From an uncultured Oscillospiraceae bacterium (lineage in GTDB: Bacteria; Bacillota; Clostridia; Oscillospirales; Oscillospiraceae), in assembly GCA_934591845.1 (NCBI GenBank), contig CAKTPO010000003.1:118352-182351 (forward strand): a stretch of 64,000 nt of DNA. The letters are read 5' to 3'. The position numbers and the translations under genes were made by a program. A model generated the notes under the pieces. The model had not been told where the DNA came from. It saw only the letters and a program-made list of their open reading frames with translations, and made no database searches. The number at the start of each line of letters is the position of its first letter. Within the stretch, counting starts at the first letter, position 1. Below are positions 40,285 through 49,703 of the stretch, in pieces.

Positions 40285-42576
40285 ATGGAACAGAACGTTT
40301 ATAAAGCCATCAATAAATCCATCCGAAAAAAAGACTCCATGCAGCTGCTTCTGGGAAAGCCTGTGTATACCAATGACGTGGCACCCCAAAACGCCCTGGT
40401 GGTAAAAATCCTCCGCTCTCCCCATGCCAACGCCCTGGTGGAGGACATTCGCACGGAAAATGCAAAAAAGGTTCCCGGCGTGGTGGATATTTTCACCTGG
40501 CAGGATGTACCCCAGACCCGGTTTGCCATTGCGGGCCAGACCTTTCCGGAGCCGTCCCCCTATGACCGGCTGATCATTGACCGGCATGTGCGGTTTTCCG
40601 GTGACGTGGTGGCCATTATCGCCGCGGAAACGGAAAAGGCCGCCCGAAAGGCCATGAAGCTGATCAAAGTGCAGTATAAGGTTTTAGAGCCGGTGCTGGA
40701 TTTCCGCACCGCCAAGGACAACCCCATTCTCGTCCACCCGGAGGAGGACTGGTTTCCCCCCTGTGACGTGGGCGGCGACCCCAAGCGGAACATGGTTGCA
40801 AGTGACGATGAAGTGCATGGAGACGTGGAGGGGGTTCTGTCCCAGTGTGACATGGTTCTGGAACGGACTTATCACACCAAGGCCTACAACCAGGCCATGA
40901 TGGAACCCTTTACCGCCTACGCAAGCTTTGACCGGTACGGGCGGCTCCATGTGATTTCCTCCACCCAGATCGTGTTCCACACCCGGCGGATCCTCTCCCG
41001 GGCCTTGGGCATTCCCAAAAGCAAGATCCGGGTGGAAAAGCCCCGGATCGGCGGAGGCTTCGGTGCCAAGCAAACGGCGGTGTGTGATGTATATCCCGCC
41101 TTTGTAGCCATGAAAACCGGGCGGCCCGCCATGATCACCTACACCCGGGAGGAGTGCCAGATCGCCGGTTCTCCCCGGCATGAAATGGAGATCACCCTGC
41201 GCCTGGGTGCCATGAAAGACGGCACCATCCGGGCCATGGACCTGTACACCCTGTCCAATTCCGGTGCCTACGGCGAACACGGCCCCACCACCGTGGGACT
41301 CTCCGGCCACAAAGCCCTGCCCCTGTATACCGGCTCTCTGGAGGCCTTCCGCTTCCACTATGACGTGGTGTACACCAACCACCAGGCGGCGGGAGCCTAC
41401 CGGGGCTACGGTGCTACCCAGGGCATTTTTGCCGTGGAGTCTCTGGTCAGCGAGCTGGCAGAGCGGCTGGGGATGGATGCCACGGAAATTCGGGACAAAA
41501 ACATGGTCCGGGAGGGCATGGTCATGGATGCCTATTACGGCGAGATCGCCAACGCCTGCGCCCTGGACCGGTGCATGGAGCACTGCCGCCGGATGTTCAA
41601 TTGGGAGGAACGCTCCAAGGTCCGGGATATGGGAAACGGCAAAGTCCGTACCGCCGGTGTGGCCATGGCTATGCAGGGCAGCTGCATTTCCAATGTGGAC
41701 GTGGGCTCTGCCACCCTGAAACTCAGCGACGACGGCACCTACAACCTGGTCATCGGTGCCGCGGACATGGGTACCGGCTGCGACACCATTCTGGCCCAGA
41801 TGGTGGCGGAGATCATGGACTGTGACGTAGACGATGTGGCGGTCTTTGGGGCCGATACGGACGTATCCCCCTACGACTCCGGCTCCTATGCCTCCTCCAC
41901 CACCTATATCACCGGTCAGGCCGTGGTCAAGGCCTGCAACACCCTGAAAAAGCGCATCTGCACCATTGCCGCCCAGATGATGGACTGCGGGAAAGAGGAT
42001 GTGGAGTTTGCAGGTTCCTTTGTCCGCCGGGTGGGAAGTGCGCAGCAGGTGTCTCTTAAGGACATCAGCTACAAGGCCCAGGTGGGCAATACCGTCGCCC
42101 CGGAGGCTACCGAGACCCACAGTTCCCCGGTTTCGCCCCCGCCCTTTATGGTGGGCATGGTGGAAATCGAGCTGGACAAGCTGACGGGCAAGGTGGACAT
42201 CCTCAACTACATGGCTGTGGTGGACTGCGGCATTCCCATTAACCCGGCTTTGGCCACCATTCAGACCGAGGGCGGCATCGTCCAGGGCATCGGCCACACC
42301 CTGATGGAAAACGTGACCTATGATGCCAGTGGCCGCCCCATGGAATCCGGCTTCATGCAGTACAAACTCCCCACCCGCCTGGACATGGGCAATCTCCGGG
42401 TGGAATTTGAACACAGCTACGAACCCACCGGCCCCTTCGGTGCCAAATCCATCGGCGAGATCGTCATCAACACCCCCGGCCCCGCCATCGCCCACGCCAT
42501 CTACCGGGCAACCGGTGTCTGGCACCGGGAACTCCCCATCACCCCGGAACAAATCGCCCTGGGGCAGGGGGAATAA
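40285..42576 (+). CDS. Molybdenum hydroxylase catalytic (molybdopterin) subunit, xanthine dehydrogenase family
   Basis: A 763-residue large subunit. It has the aldehyde oxidase/xanthine dehydrogenase a/b hammerhead (LLLGKPVYTNDVAPQNALVV) and the molybdopterin-binding segments PRIGGGFGAKQTAVC, AGAYRGYGATQGIFAVE, GAADMGTGCDTILAQMVAE and TEGGIVQGIGHTLME. The base-catalyst glutamate is in GPFGAKSIGEIVINTPG. It hydroxylates an aromatic heterocycle or aldehyde; substrate undetermined. Start at 40285 with AAGGAGG 6 nt upstream. Last gene of the operon. Confidence 0.93.
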   Translation: MEQNVYKAINKSIRKKDSMQLLLGKPVYTNDVAPQNALVVKILRSPHANALVEDIRTENAKKVPGVVDIFTWQDVPQTRFAIAGQTFPEPSPYDRLIIDRHVRFSGDVVAIIAAETEKAARKAMKLIKVQYKVLEPVLDFRTAKDNPILVHPEEDWFPPCDVGGDPKRNMVASDDEVHGDVEGVLSQCDMVLERTYHTKAYNQAMMEPFTAYASFDRYGRLHVISSTQIVFHTRRILSRALGIPKSKIRVEKPRIGGGFGAKQTAVCDVYPAFVAMKTGRPAMITYTREECQIAGSPRHEMEITLRLGAMKDGTIRAMDLYTLSNSGAYGEHGPTTVGLSGHKALPLYTGSLEAFRFHYDVVYTNHQAAGAYRGYGATQGIFAVESLVSELAERLGMDATEIRDKNMVREGMVMDAYYGEIANACALDRCMEHCRRMFNWEERSKVRDMGNGKVRTAGVAMAMQGSCISNVDVGSATLKLSDDGTYNLVIGAADMGTGCDTILAQMVAEIMDCDVDDVAVFGADTDVSPYDSGSYASSTTYITGQAVVKACNTLKKRICTIAAQMMDCGKEDVEFAGSFVRRVGSAQQVSLKDISYKAQVGNTVAPEATETHSSPVSPPPFMVGMVEIELDKLTGKVDILNYMAVVDCGIPINPALATIQTEGGIVQGIGHTLMENVTYDASGRPMESGFMQYKLPTRLDMGNLRVEFEHSYEPTGPFGAKSIGEIVINTPGPAIAHAIYRATGVWHRELPITPEQIALGQGE

Positions 42577-42594
42577 GCCCTAAATTCCATATAA

Positions 42595-42626
42595 AAAGAC
42601 GGCAGCTTTTGGTGGCTGCCGTCTTT
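42595..42626. terminator. Bidirectional terminator after the molybdenum hydroxylase operon
   Basis: 12-bp stem AAAGACGGCAGC / GCTGCCGTCTTT with an 8-nt loop. Confidence 0.85.
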
Positions 42627-42680
42627 ACTTGATTTTTACGCCCGGTGGCGAAAAGGGCTTCCAAAGGAGCCAGCATCCCC

Positions 42681-43490
42681 CTATCGACGTTCTTCCAGAA
42701 GCTCCTGGTAGAAAATCCCCAGTGTTCCCACATAATGGGGGTTCCACGGGCGGTTTTTGCCGCAGAAGTGGAGTACCACCGTGTTTTCCCGAACCCAGGT
42801 CAGGTCGTGGCGGGGGTGCCGGGGGTGCCGGGGGTCGGCATTGTAGAAGTTCAGGATGCGGTCACTGAGGTTGTATTTCTGGGCATCGGCCAGGAGAATC
42901 TTGTTTCCGTGCATGACGGTCAGCAGGTCCTGATCCGGCAGCCAGAAAGAGTCGATTTTTTGCAGGGCGGTATCCCGAATTTGCTCCATGGTGAGATTCT
43001 GCCGCAGGGCGGGGAGGTTGAGCATCATAACGCCGGTGTTTACATAGGGGGCGCCTTCCGGCACTTTCAGCCGCAGGTCGTTGAGCCGGGTCAGGGTTTC
43101 CCGGATGTGGGTACAGGCGATGTAGTAGTTCCCCTGAAAATCCATGGTATAAAAGTTTTTCAAGGGGTTGATCACCAGGGTGTCCACATCCAGGTATAAA
43201 ATCCGATCCAGTTGTTCCGGCAGCAGCAGGGGGGCCGCCAGCCGGTAATAGATTTCCCTGGGGTACCGCTTCCGCTCCGGGAAACCGTCAAAAAGTTTGG
43301 GGTCTACAGGCAGAAAGACACAGTTTATCTGGGAGCTGACACAGCAAATGGCATCCATATCCTCCTGGCTTAAATCGGAGTGGAGGATGTAGGCATCGTA
43401 CCGGTCTTCCCCGCCGTGAAGGACGATGGAGCGAAGGCACTGGCACAGCAGGGGGCGAAAGCGGGCATTGATGCAGAACAGCAGATTCAT
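42681..43490 (-). CDS. Family 8 glycosyltransferase
   Basis: A 269-residue GT8 (LPS galactosyl/glucosyltransferase or general stress A-like). It shows the DXD motif in DRILYLDVDTLVINPL, the conserved YVNTGVMMLNLPALR, WLPDQDLLTVM and the terminal HFCGKNRPWN. A 9-bp tandem repeat in the DNA (around 42812-42836) encodes a PRH repeat (RHPRHPRH). It overlaps ftsH by 4 nt, so it is translated with it. Acceptor unknown. Confidence 0.88.
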   Translation of the reverse strand: MNLLFCINARFRPLLCQCLRSIVLHGGEDRYDAYILHSDLSQEDMDAICCVSSQINCVFLPVDPKLFDGFPERKRYPREIYYRLAAPLLLPEQLDRILYLDVDTLVINPLKNFYTMDFQGNYYIACTHIRETLTRLNDLRLKVPEGAPYVNTGVMMLNLPALRQNLTMEQIRDTALQKIDSFWLPDQDLLTVMHGNKILLADAQKYNLSDRILNFYNADPRHPRHPRHDLTWVRENTVVLHFCGKNRPWNPHYVGTLGIFYQELLEERR

Positions 43491-45301
43491 TGCTTCATCA
43501 ACTCCATGAATTCGTCACCGGTGATGGTTTCCTTTTCATACAGGTGCCGGGACAGGGTTTCCAGCTTGTCCCGATTCTCCCGCAGCAGGGCCAAGGCCTT
43601 GTCGTGCTGCTGCTTGACAAGCTTTACCACCAGCTCGTCAATGCGGGTCTGGGTCTGGGCAGAGCAGCTCAGGCTGCTGTCGCCGCCCAGATACTGGTTG
43701 GAAACGGTTTCCAGGGCCACCATGTCAAATTCCTCGCTCATGCCGTACCGGGTGATCATGGCCCGGGCCAGTTTGGTGGCCTGTTCAATGTCGTTGGAGG
43801 CTCCGGTGGAAATGGAGCCAACGGCGATCTCCTCTGCCGCCCGTCCGCCGGTGAGGGTGGCGATTTTATTTTCCAGTTCCTCCCGGGTCATCAAGTAGTG
43901 GTTGCCCTCCTCCACCTGCATGGTGTAGCCCAAAGCACCGGAGGTCCGGGGGATGATGGTGATTTTCTGCACCGGGGCAGAGTGGGTCTGCAAGGCGGCA
44001 ACCAGTGCGTGGCCGATTTCATGGTAGGCAACCGCCAACTTTTCCTTGTCCGTCAGAATGGCGTTCTTTTTCTGGTAGCCCGCGATAACGGTCTCAATAG
44101 ATTCTTCCAGGTCTGCCTCACAGGCGGCTTTCCGTCCATCCCGGACGGCCCGGAGGGCGGCTTCGTTGATGATGTTGGCCAGTTCCGCGCCGCTGGCACC
44201 GGAGGCCATCCGGGCGATGGTTTCAAAGTTCACATCGTCTGTCAGCCGTACCTTTTTGGCGTGGACTTTCAGAATCTCCTGCCGTCCTTTGAGATCCGGC
44301 AGTTCCACCGGCACCCGCCGGTCAAAACGGCCGGGCCGGGTCAGGGCCGGGTCCAGCGACTCCGGCCGGTTGGTGGCCGCCAGGATCATCACGCCGGAAT
44401 TCCCCTCAAAGCCATCCATTTCTGTCAATAGCTGGTTCAGGGTCTGCTCCCGCTCGTCGTTGCCGCCGTAGGCCCCGCCGGAACGCTTCTGGCCGATGGC
44501 ATCGATCTCGTCAATGAAGACGATACAGGGGGCTTTTTCCTTGGCCTGTTTGAACAGGTCCCGGACCTTGCTGGCACCCATGCCCACGAACATTTCTACA
44601 AACTCCGAGCCGGAGATGGAGAAGAACGGCACATCCGCCTCACCGGCCACGGCCTTGGCCAGCATGGTCTTGCCGGTACCCGGAGGGCCTACCAGCAGCA
44701 CGCCCTTGGGCATGGTGGCACCGATCTCCCGATATTTGGAGGGGTCATGGAGGTAATTGACGATTTCGGACAGGCTCTCCTCTGCCTCGTCCACACCGGC
44801 CACATCGGAAAACCGGATGCCGTCAGAGGACTTGACATAGACCTTGGCGTTGGATTTGCCCATGTTAAAGGACATGGCGTTGGGTCCGCCCATTTTGTCC
44901 ATCATCTTCCGGGACAGAATCTGACCCAGCCCCGCAAAGATGAGCATGGGCAGGAGGAAGTAGAGGAAGAAATTCAGGATGGGGGAGGTCTCCTCTACGA
45001 TTTCCCCGGAGAATTTGGCCCCGGCTTCATAGAGCCGCTCCGTCCGGCCCGGGTCATCCAGCAGACCGGTTTTGAAAATCTGAGAATCGTCTTTGTTGGT
45101 GAACAATATCTGATTGTCCTGAATTTCCACCCGGCCAATGTCCTTTTGCTCCGTCATGGACATAAAGGTGCCGTAGTCCACCTCTTTGATTTTCATGTCC
45201 GCGATCATGGGCATCACCAGGACATTGAAAAGCAGGATGGCGATCAGTACCACACTGTAGTACCAAATCAGCGGCTTTTTGGGCTGTTTGACTTCGTTCA
45301 T
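43487..45301 (-). CDS. ftsH: ATP-dependent zinc metalloprotease FtsH
   Basis: A 604-residue membrane AAA+ protease for membrane-protein quality control. Two N-terminal helices flank an extracytoplasmic domain, followed by [20 protein letters not shown] (Walker A, about residue 205), [14 protein letters not shown] (Walker B), the second region of homology [20 protein letters not shown], and the zinc motif [12 protein letters not shown]. The C-terminal tail is short. ATG 45301 has AAGGAGG upstream. It follows a CmpB-type membrane gene by 12 nt. Confidence 0.97.
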   Translation of the reverse strand: MNEVKQPKKPLIWYYSVVLIAILLFNVLVMPMIADMKIKEVDYGTFMSMTEQKDIGRVEIQDNQILFTNKDDSQIFKTGLLDDPGRTERLYEAGAKFSGEIVEETSPILNFFLYFLLPMLIFAGLGQILSRKMMDKMGGPNAMSFNMGKSNAKVYVKSSDGIRFSDVAGVDEAEESLSEIVNYLHDPSKYREIGATMPKGVLLVGPPGTGKTMLAKAVAGEADVPFFSISGSEFVEMFVGMGASKVRDLFKQAKEKAPCIVFIDEIDAIGQKRSGGAYGGNDEREQTLNQLLTEMDGFEGNSGVMILAATNRPESLDPALTRPGRFDRRVPVELPDLKGRQEILKVHAKKVRLTDDVNFETIARMASGASGAELANIINEAALRAVRDGRKAACEADLEESIETVIAGYQKKNAILTDKEKLAVAYHEIGHALVAALQTHSAPVQKITIIPRTSGALGYTMQVEEGNHYLMTREELENKIATLTGGRAAEEIAVGSISTGASNDIEQATKLARAMITRYGMSEEFDMVALETVSNQYLGGDSSLSCSAQTQTRIDELVVKLVKQQHDKALALLRENRDKLETLSRHLYEKETITGDEFMELMKQ

Positions 45302-45313
45302 GGAAAAACCTCC

Positions 45314-46054
45314 TTAGGTTTTGTTATTTTGCAGCTTGAAGCGTTCCAGCTTTTCCCGCATTTCTTTCAGGCGTTCTTCCAGGGGACGCTCGTCACGGAA
45401 CGGGCGGAAGAAGTTGTATTTGAGGCGGATGTTGCTGTCCTCGAAATTCTCCCGGATGTGCTTCTTGACGGCCTCGTAGCGAACCACCATCCGGTTTTCC
45501 TCGGCAAAGGCCTTGAGTCTTACCACCAGGTTGGCGGAATGGCACACGTCAATCAGAAACACCCCAAAGAACATGCCGATAAAGAACGAGAACGCCAGAT
45601 TCCGGGAAAGCCAATCCAAGGCACCCAGCACATAGGGGTGAATGAGGAAGTAATACATGGCCCCCATCACCGCCCAGAAAAAGGAGAACAAAGGGCAAAT
45701 GAGCCCCTGGATATTCCCCCACATGTCGGAGTAATCCCACAGCATGACCTTGAAATATTTCAGGCAGAAAATACCGGCAATATACTCGATCAGGGTCATG
45801 CCCACGGCCATGGCGGCAAACAGGGCGATTTTGTTCCACACCGGGTTCTGGATCAGACCGTAGCTTTCAAGGCTTGCCAGCAGATACAGCGTGCACAGGC
45901 CGAAACCGTAAATGGGCAGATAGGGTCCTGTGCAGAAGCCGGGGTTCACCCACTTTTTATTGTGGTGTACGATGTTGCGGAACAGCAGCTCAATGACCCA
46001 TCCGGCCACGCTGCCGATGAAAAACAGACAGGCAAGGGTTAAAAATACATTCAT
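45314..46054 (-). CDS. CmpB-type (ABC_trans_CmpB) membrane protein, copy 1
   Basis: A 246-residue protein with five or six membrane helices and the family motifs FIGSVAGWVIELLFRNIV, GFCTGPYLPIYGFG, GMTLIEYIAG and WDYSDMWGNIQGLICPLFSF. A charged C-terminal helix (ERLKEMREKLERFKLQ) follows. The name comes from a putative ABC permease assignment that is poorly supported; the function is unknown. It is upstream of ftsH in one operon and divergent from a second family member. Confidence 0.8.
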   Translation of the reverse strand: MNVFLTLACLFFIGSVAGWVIELLFRNIVHHNKKWVNPGFCTGPYLPIYGFGLCTLYLLASLESYGLIQNPVWNKIALFAAMAVGMTLIEYIAGIFCLKYFKVMLWDYSDMWGNIQGLICPLFSFFWAVMGAMYYFLIHPYVLGALDWLSRNLAFSFFIGMFFGVFLIDVCHSANLVVRLKAFAEENRMVVRYEAVKKHIRENFEDSNIRLKYNFFRPFRDERPLEERLKEMREKLERFKLQNNKT

Positions 46055-46089
46055 CCTGGAATCCTCCTAAAAACTATCCATATAAAACT

Positions 46090-46118
46090 GTTTTATCACG
46101 AAAAAACCGGTACGTCAA
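46090..46118 (-). promoter_or_regulatory. Promoter of the CmpB-ftsH-GT8 operon
   Basis: Minus strand TTGACG (46118-46113), 17-bp spacer, TAAAAC (46095-46090). Confidence 0.5.
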
Positions 46119-46245
46119 TAACTTTTTGCAATTATTCAAATTTCACATTTTGTTCAAAAACAGTTGAGAACCAATTGAGATTGACATTGTAAAATCATGG
46201 ACAAAAATGGGTATGTATGGGATAAAAGGGAAAGGAAGAACCAAC

Positions 46246-47274
46246 ATGAAACGAGAAAAGAAAGCCCGGAAAGAAAAAATCAGGCAGTGGAAAAAGGCCA
46301 TTCGGGAGTATGACAGCATCACGGAACGGGATGTGGTGAGCCTCGTGGAGGAGGATTCTCAAAGGGTGCTGCAAACCCTGGAACAGGGCCAGCCCAGCCT
46401 GGAAAGCCTTTATGAAGACCTGGCCCAGGCCCAGGACCCGGAACAGCTGGATACCGCCGTCATGCAGCGGCTGCGCTCCTACCGGCGGGCTTCCACCAAT
46501 CTGGTTCGGGCCAACGGGAAGCTGCTTGAAAACTACGATGAACTTTCCGCCCGGTGGGACGATGTGACCCGGCAGCACCACCGGAAGCTGACGGCCCCGG
46601 CCAACGCCGTTATCGACTTGGAGGAGACCCGCAGCGGCCATTTTGCGGCGGGGATGAATCTTTATAAGCTGCTGCTGGTGTGCTTCATCGGCTGCTTCGG
46701 CGGCGTGGTCATTGAGCTTCTGTGGTGCCTGGTGACCAACGGCTATCTGGAAAGTCGCTCAGGGCTTGTTTACGGCCCCTTTAATATGGTCTACGGTGCC
46801 GGTGCTCTGGCTCTGACCCTGGCCCTCTACCGGTTCCGGAACCGGGGCCGTTGGCTGTCCTTCCTTGGGGGCTTCCTGGTGGGCAGCGTTCTGGAATATT
46901 TCTGCTCCTGGGCGCAGGAGCTGCTCTTTGGCTCCGTCAGTTGGGATTACAGCCACATGCCCTTTAACCTTAATGGCAGAATTTGTCTGCTGTACTCCAT
47001 TTTCTGGGGCGTTTTGGGGATTTTCTGGGTAAAGACCCTGTATCCCTTTATGGCCCAGCTGATTCTGAAAATCCCCAACCGCTTTGGCAAGATGCTCACC
47101 TGGTGCCTGACAGCGTTCTTTGTCTTTGACTGCGTGGTGACCCTCTTAACGGTGTTCCGCTGGTCTTGCCGGGTGGAGGGCATTGCCGCGTCCAACGCGT
47201 TCTGGGCGTTCCTGGACAGCCGCTTCCCCAACGAGAGAATGCAGCGGATTTTTGCCAATATGGTATTCCGTTAA
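46246..47274 (+). CDS. CmpB-type membrane protein, copy 2, with coiled N-terminal extension
   Basis: A 342-residue protein. The first 130 residues are soluble, charged and helical (KREKKARKEKIRQWKKAIRE, RSYRRASTNLVRANGKLLEN). A membrane part then shares the CmpB motifs GCFGGVVIELLWCLVTNGYL, GLVYGPFNMVYGAGALALTL, GSVLEYFCSWAQELLFG and WDYSHMPFNLNGRICLLYS. The start at 46246 is preferred over 46207 because AAAGGAAG precedes it. A divergent paralogue lies on the other side of the 190-bp gap. Confidence 0.78.
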   Translation: MKREKKARKEKIRQWKKAIREYDSITERDVVSLVEEDSQRVLQTLEQGQPSLESLYEDLAQAQDPEQLDTAVMQRLRSYRRASTNLVRANGKLLENYDELSARWDDVTRQHHRKLTAPANAVIDLEETRSGHFAAGMNLYKLLLVCFIGCFGGVVIELLWCLVTNGYLESRSGLVYGPFNMVYGAGALALTLALYRFRNRGRWLSFLGGFLVGSVLEYFCSWAQELLFGSVSWDYSHMPFNLNGRICLLYSIFWGVLGIFWVKTLYPFMAQLILKIPNRFGKMLTWCLTAFFVFDCVVTLLTVFRWSCRVEGIAASNAFWAFLDSRFPNERMQRIFANMVFR

Positions 47275-47348
47275 GATGGCACGCTCTATTGTTTTCTGGG
47301 GCTTTCTATGATATAATGGGACAAATCCCAAATATTGGAGACTGCTCT

Positions 47349-47960
47349 ATGAATCTGAATTTTCGTTCCGCCCTCCGGGGCTTTAACCGGCAGGATGTGG
47401 CCAATTACTTAGAATACCTGAACAACCGGCACAATACGGAGTTGACCCAGTTGAATACAGAGCTGGAAGCCCTGCGGCAGCAGCAGAGCAAGCCAAGCCT
47501 TGACCCCCAGCGACTGGCCCTGGAAGCCCGGGTGCTGGACTTGCAGGAGGAATTAAACCAGGCCCGGCAGCAGCGGGAGGAAGCCCTGGCCCAGAAAGAA
47601 GTGGCCCTGCAGCAGCTTTCCCAACTGCAAAGCCAGCTGGAGGAGGCCCAGCAGGCCCGGAAAGAGGCCATGGTGCAGGCCAGTGGGGCCAAGCTGGAAT
47701 CCAACCAGGAGCTGGAAGCCTACCGCCGTGCCGAGCGCACCGAGCGGGTGGCCCGGGAGCGGGCAGAGCAGGTCTATTCTGAGACCGGCGCAGTGCTGAC
47801 CCAGGCTTCCGCCAGAGTGGAAAGTGCCCTGCGGCAGATGACCGGCATTTCCCAGCAGGTCAGTGCCCAGCTGGACACCCTGCAATCCGCTGTATCTTCC
47901 AGCCGTCTGGCCCTGCAGGATGCCGCCGACACCCTAAAGCGTCTGAAACCAACCAGATAA
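47349..47960 (+). CDS. DivIVA-domain coiled-coil protein
   Basis: A 203-residue protein starting MNLNFRSALRGFNRQDVANY, the DivIVA membrane/curvature-binding N terminus, followed by a long Gln/Glu-rich coiled coil (residues about 30-140, VALQQLSQLQSQLEEAQQAR) and a second helical stretch to the end. Such proteins mark cell poles or septa and recruit partners. GGAG precedes the ATG at 47349. It follows the CmpB-type gene and precedes a dipeptidase. Confidence 0.8.
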   Translation: MNLNFRSALRGFNRQDVANYLEYLNNRHNTELTQLNTELEALRQQQSKPSLDPQRLALEARVLDLQEELNQARQQREEALAQKEVALQQLSQLQSQLEEAQQARKEAMVQASGAKLESNQELEAYRRAERTERVARERAEQVYSETGAVLTQASARVESALRQMTGISQQVSAQLDTLQSAVSSSRLALQDAADTLKRLKPTR

Positions 47961-47991
47961 AAAATTATAAATAGAAACGGAGCGTATATTC

Positions 47992-49452
47992 ATGCCTTGT
48001 ACCACGATTCTGGTGGGCAGAAACGCCAGCCATGACGGTTCTACCATCATTGCCCGGAATGATGACGGCGGCTTTGAGTCCAAGCGTGTTTTGGCCCATG
48101 CCCCTCGGAAAGAGCCGGGAAGCTACAAATCCGTCCGCTCCCATCTGACCGTTCCCCTGCCCGGAAACGCTCTGGGGTATACGGACTGCCCCAATGTGAC
48201 GAAAACCAACGGCCTTTGGCCCGCCTGCGGCATCAACCAGGCCAACGTGGCCATGACCGCCACGGAGACCATTACCTCCAACGCCCGGGTTCTGGGGGCT
48301 GACCCCTATGTGGAGTACCGGCCCAAAAAAGGCCGGGGAAGCCAGGAAATTCCCGGGGGCATTGGGGAAGAAGACTTGGTGACCCTGGTGCTGCCCTACA
48401 TCCATACCGCCCGGGAGGGCGTGCTGCGCACCGGAGAACTTTTGGAGCAGTACGGCACCGATGAAGCCAACGGCATGGCCTTTGCCGACGGCCAGGAAAT
48501 CTGGTGGCTGGAAACCATCGGTGGCCACCACTGGATCGCCCGGCGGGTGCCGGATGACCGGGTGGTGATCATGCCCAACCAGTTTGGCCTGGACAATTTT
48601 GACTTTGCCGATGCCTATGGGCCGCAGAAAGAGCATCTGTGTTCCAAGGATTTAAAGACCTTTGTGGAGCGGCACCATCTGGCCCTGGACTTGGGGGACA
48701 GCTTCAATCCCCGGCTGGCCTTTGGCTCCCAGCGTGACGCGGACCACATTTACAATACCCCCCGGGCCTGGTTCATGGCCCGCTACTTCCTGCCCCGAAC
48801 CTACCGCTGGGACGGCGTGGGGGCGGACTTCACCCCGGAGAGCAACGACATCCCCTGGTCTTTCCGTCCGGAACGGAAAGTAACGGTGGAGGACGTGCGG
48901 TATGTGCTGGGTTCCTACTACCAGGGGACCCCCTACGACCCCTATGACAGAAATTCCCCCGCCAAGGGCAAATACCGGACCATCGCCGTCCCCAACAGTG
49001 ACGTTTGCGGCATTCAGCAAATCCGCGGCTACCTCCCCCAGCCCATCCAGGGCGTTCAGTGGCTGTCCATGGGCGGCAGCGGCTTTACCGCCTGTTTCCC
49101 GGTGTACACCGGTGTTTCCGGCTTCCCGAAATACATCAGCGGTACCACAGAAACCGTATCCACCGACCACATGTACTGGCACAGCCGCCTGATCGCCGCC
49201 CTGACCGATGCCCATTTGGGTTCGGCACTGCTGTACAACGAACGCTACCGCAACACCGTGATGAACCGGGGGCAGCAGTATCTGGAAGAATACGACCAAA
49301 AAATATTGGAGGGTGCTTCCCCGGAGATCCTTTTGGAAGCCAACGAGAAAATCCTGGCCATGGTCAAAGAGTCCTCCGACAAAGCCCTGTCCCAAATCCT
49401 CAAAAACGCCTCGGAGCATATGAAGATCCGCTACCACCGGGGGGATAATTAA
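47992..49452 (+). CDS. C69-family (U34) dipeptidase
   Basis: A 486-residue N-terminal-nucleophile hydrolase. The catalytic cysteine is Cys3 in MPCTTILVGRNASHDGST, followed by IIARNDDGG, NQANVAMTATETI and WWLETIGGHHWIARRVPDD. Family members (PepD type) cleave dipeptides inside the cell. The nucleophile may need removal of the first two residues. Monocistronic or at the end of the DivIVA transcript; an intrinsic terminator follows. Confidence 0.92.
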   Translation: MPCTTILVGRNASHDGSTIIARNDDGGFESKRVLAHAPRKEPGSYKSVRSHLTVPLPGNALGYTDCPNVTKTNGLWPACGINQANVAMTATETITSNARVLGADPYVEYRPKKGRGSQEIPGGIGEEDLVTLVLPYIHTAREGVLRTGELLEQYGTDEANGMAFADGQEIWWLETIGGHHWIARRVPDDRVVIMPNQFGLDNFDFADAYGPQKEHLCSKDLKTFVERHHLALDLGDSFNPRLAFGSQRDADHIYNTPRAWFMARYFLPRTYRWDGVGADFTPESNDIPWSFRPERKVTVEDVRYVLGSYYQGTPYDPYDRNSPAKGKYRTIAVPNSDVCGIQQIRGYLPQPIQGVQWLSMGGSGFTACFPVYTGVSGFPKYISGTTETVSTDHMYWHSRLIAALTDAHLGSALLYNERYRNTVMNRGQQYLEEYDQKILEGASPEILLEANEKILAMVKESSDKALSQILKNASEHMKIRYHRGDN

Positions 49453-49455
49453 ACG

Positions 49456-49494
49456 AAAACGGGAACCGTATGGAATAGCGGTTCCCGTTTTTTT
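49456..49494 (+). terminator. Intrinsic terminator of the dipeptidase gene
   Basis: AAAACGGGAACC / GGTTCCCGTTTT stem followed by an unbroken T run to 49494. Confidence 0.9.
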
Positions 49495-49495
49495 A

Positions 49496-49531
49496 GTTGA
49501 CAGTTGACAGTTGACAGTGGACAGTTGACAG
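49496..49531 (+). repeat. Solo heptamer array (GTTGACA type) behind a terminator
   Basis: Five units of GTTGACA (one as GTGGACA), starting 2 nt after the terminator T-run. It matches the ends of the larger repeat elements but lacks their interior. Bases 49532-49640 hold no other recognised feature. Confidence 0.8.
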
Positions 49532-49642
49532 TTATTGGCGGTTCGTCCATGGGGATACCGTTTGGCCCATATGGCCCCAAACCCCATACGGGGCAGAGGG
49601 TGGGCTTGTGTGGCAGGCACTTTCATTACAGGAACGTCAAAA

Positions 49643-49671
49643 TTGAAATTGGGAAAATGCTGTGTTATAGT
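49643..49671 (+). promoter_or_regulatory. Promoter of the AraC-type regulator gene
   Basis: TTGAAA at 49643-49648, 17-bp spacer ending TGTGT, TATAGT at 49666-49671. Confidence 0.65.
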
Positions 49672-49703
49672 AAATGAAACGGCAGAAAAAGGAGGCAGGG
49701 CGT

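Noticed and set aside
40684..42552. Minus-strand frame of about 620 codons opposite the molybdenum hydroxylase large subunit
   Set aside because: Antisense shadow of a gene with all catalytic motifs.
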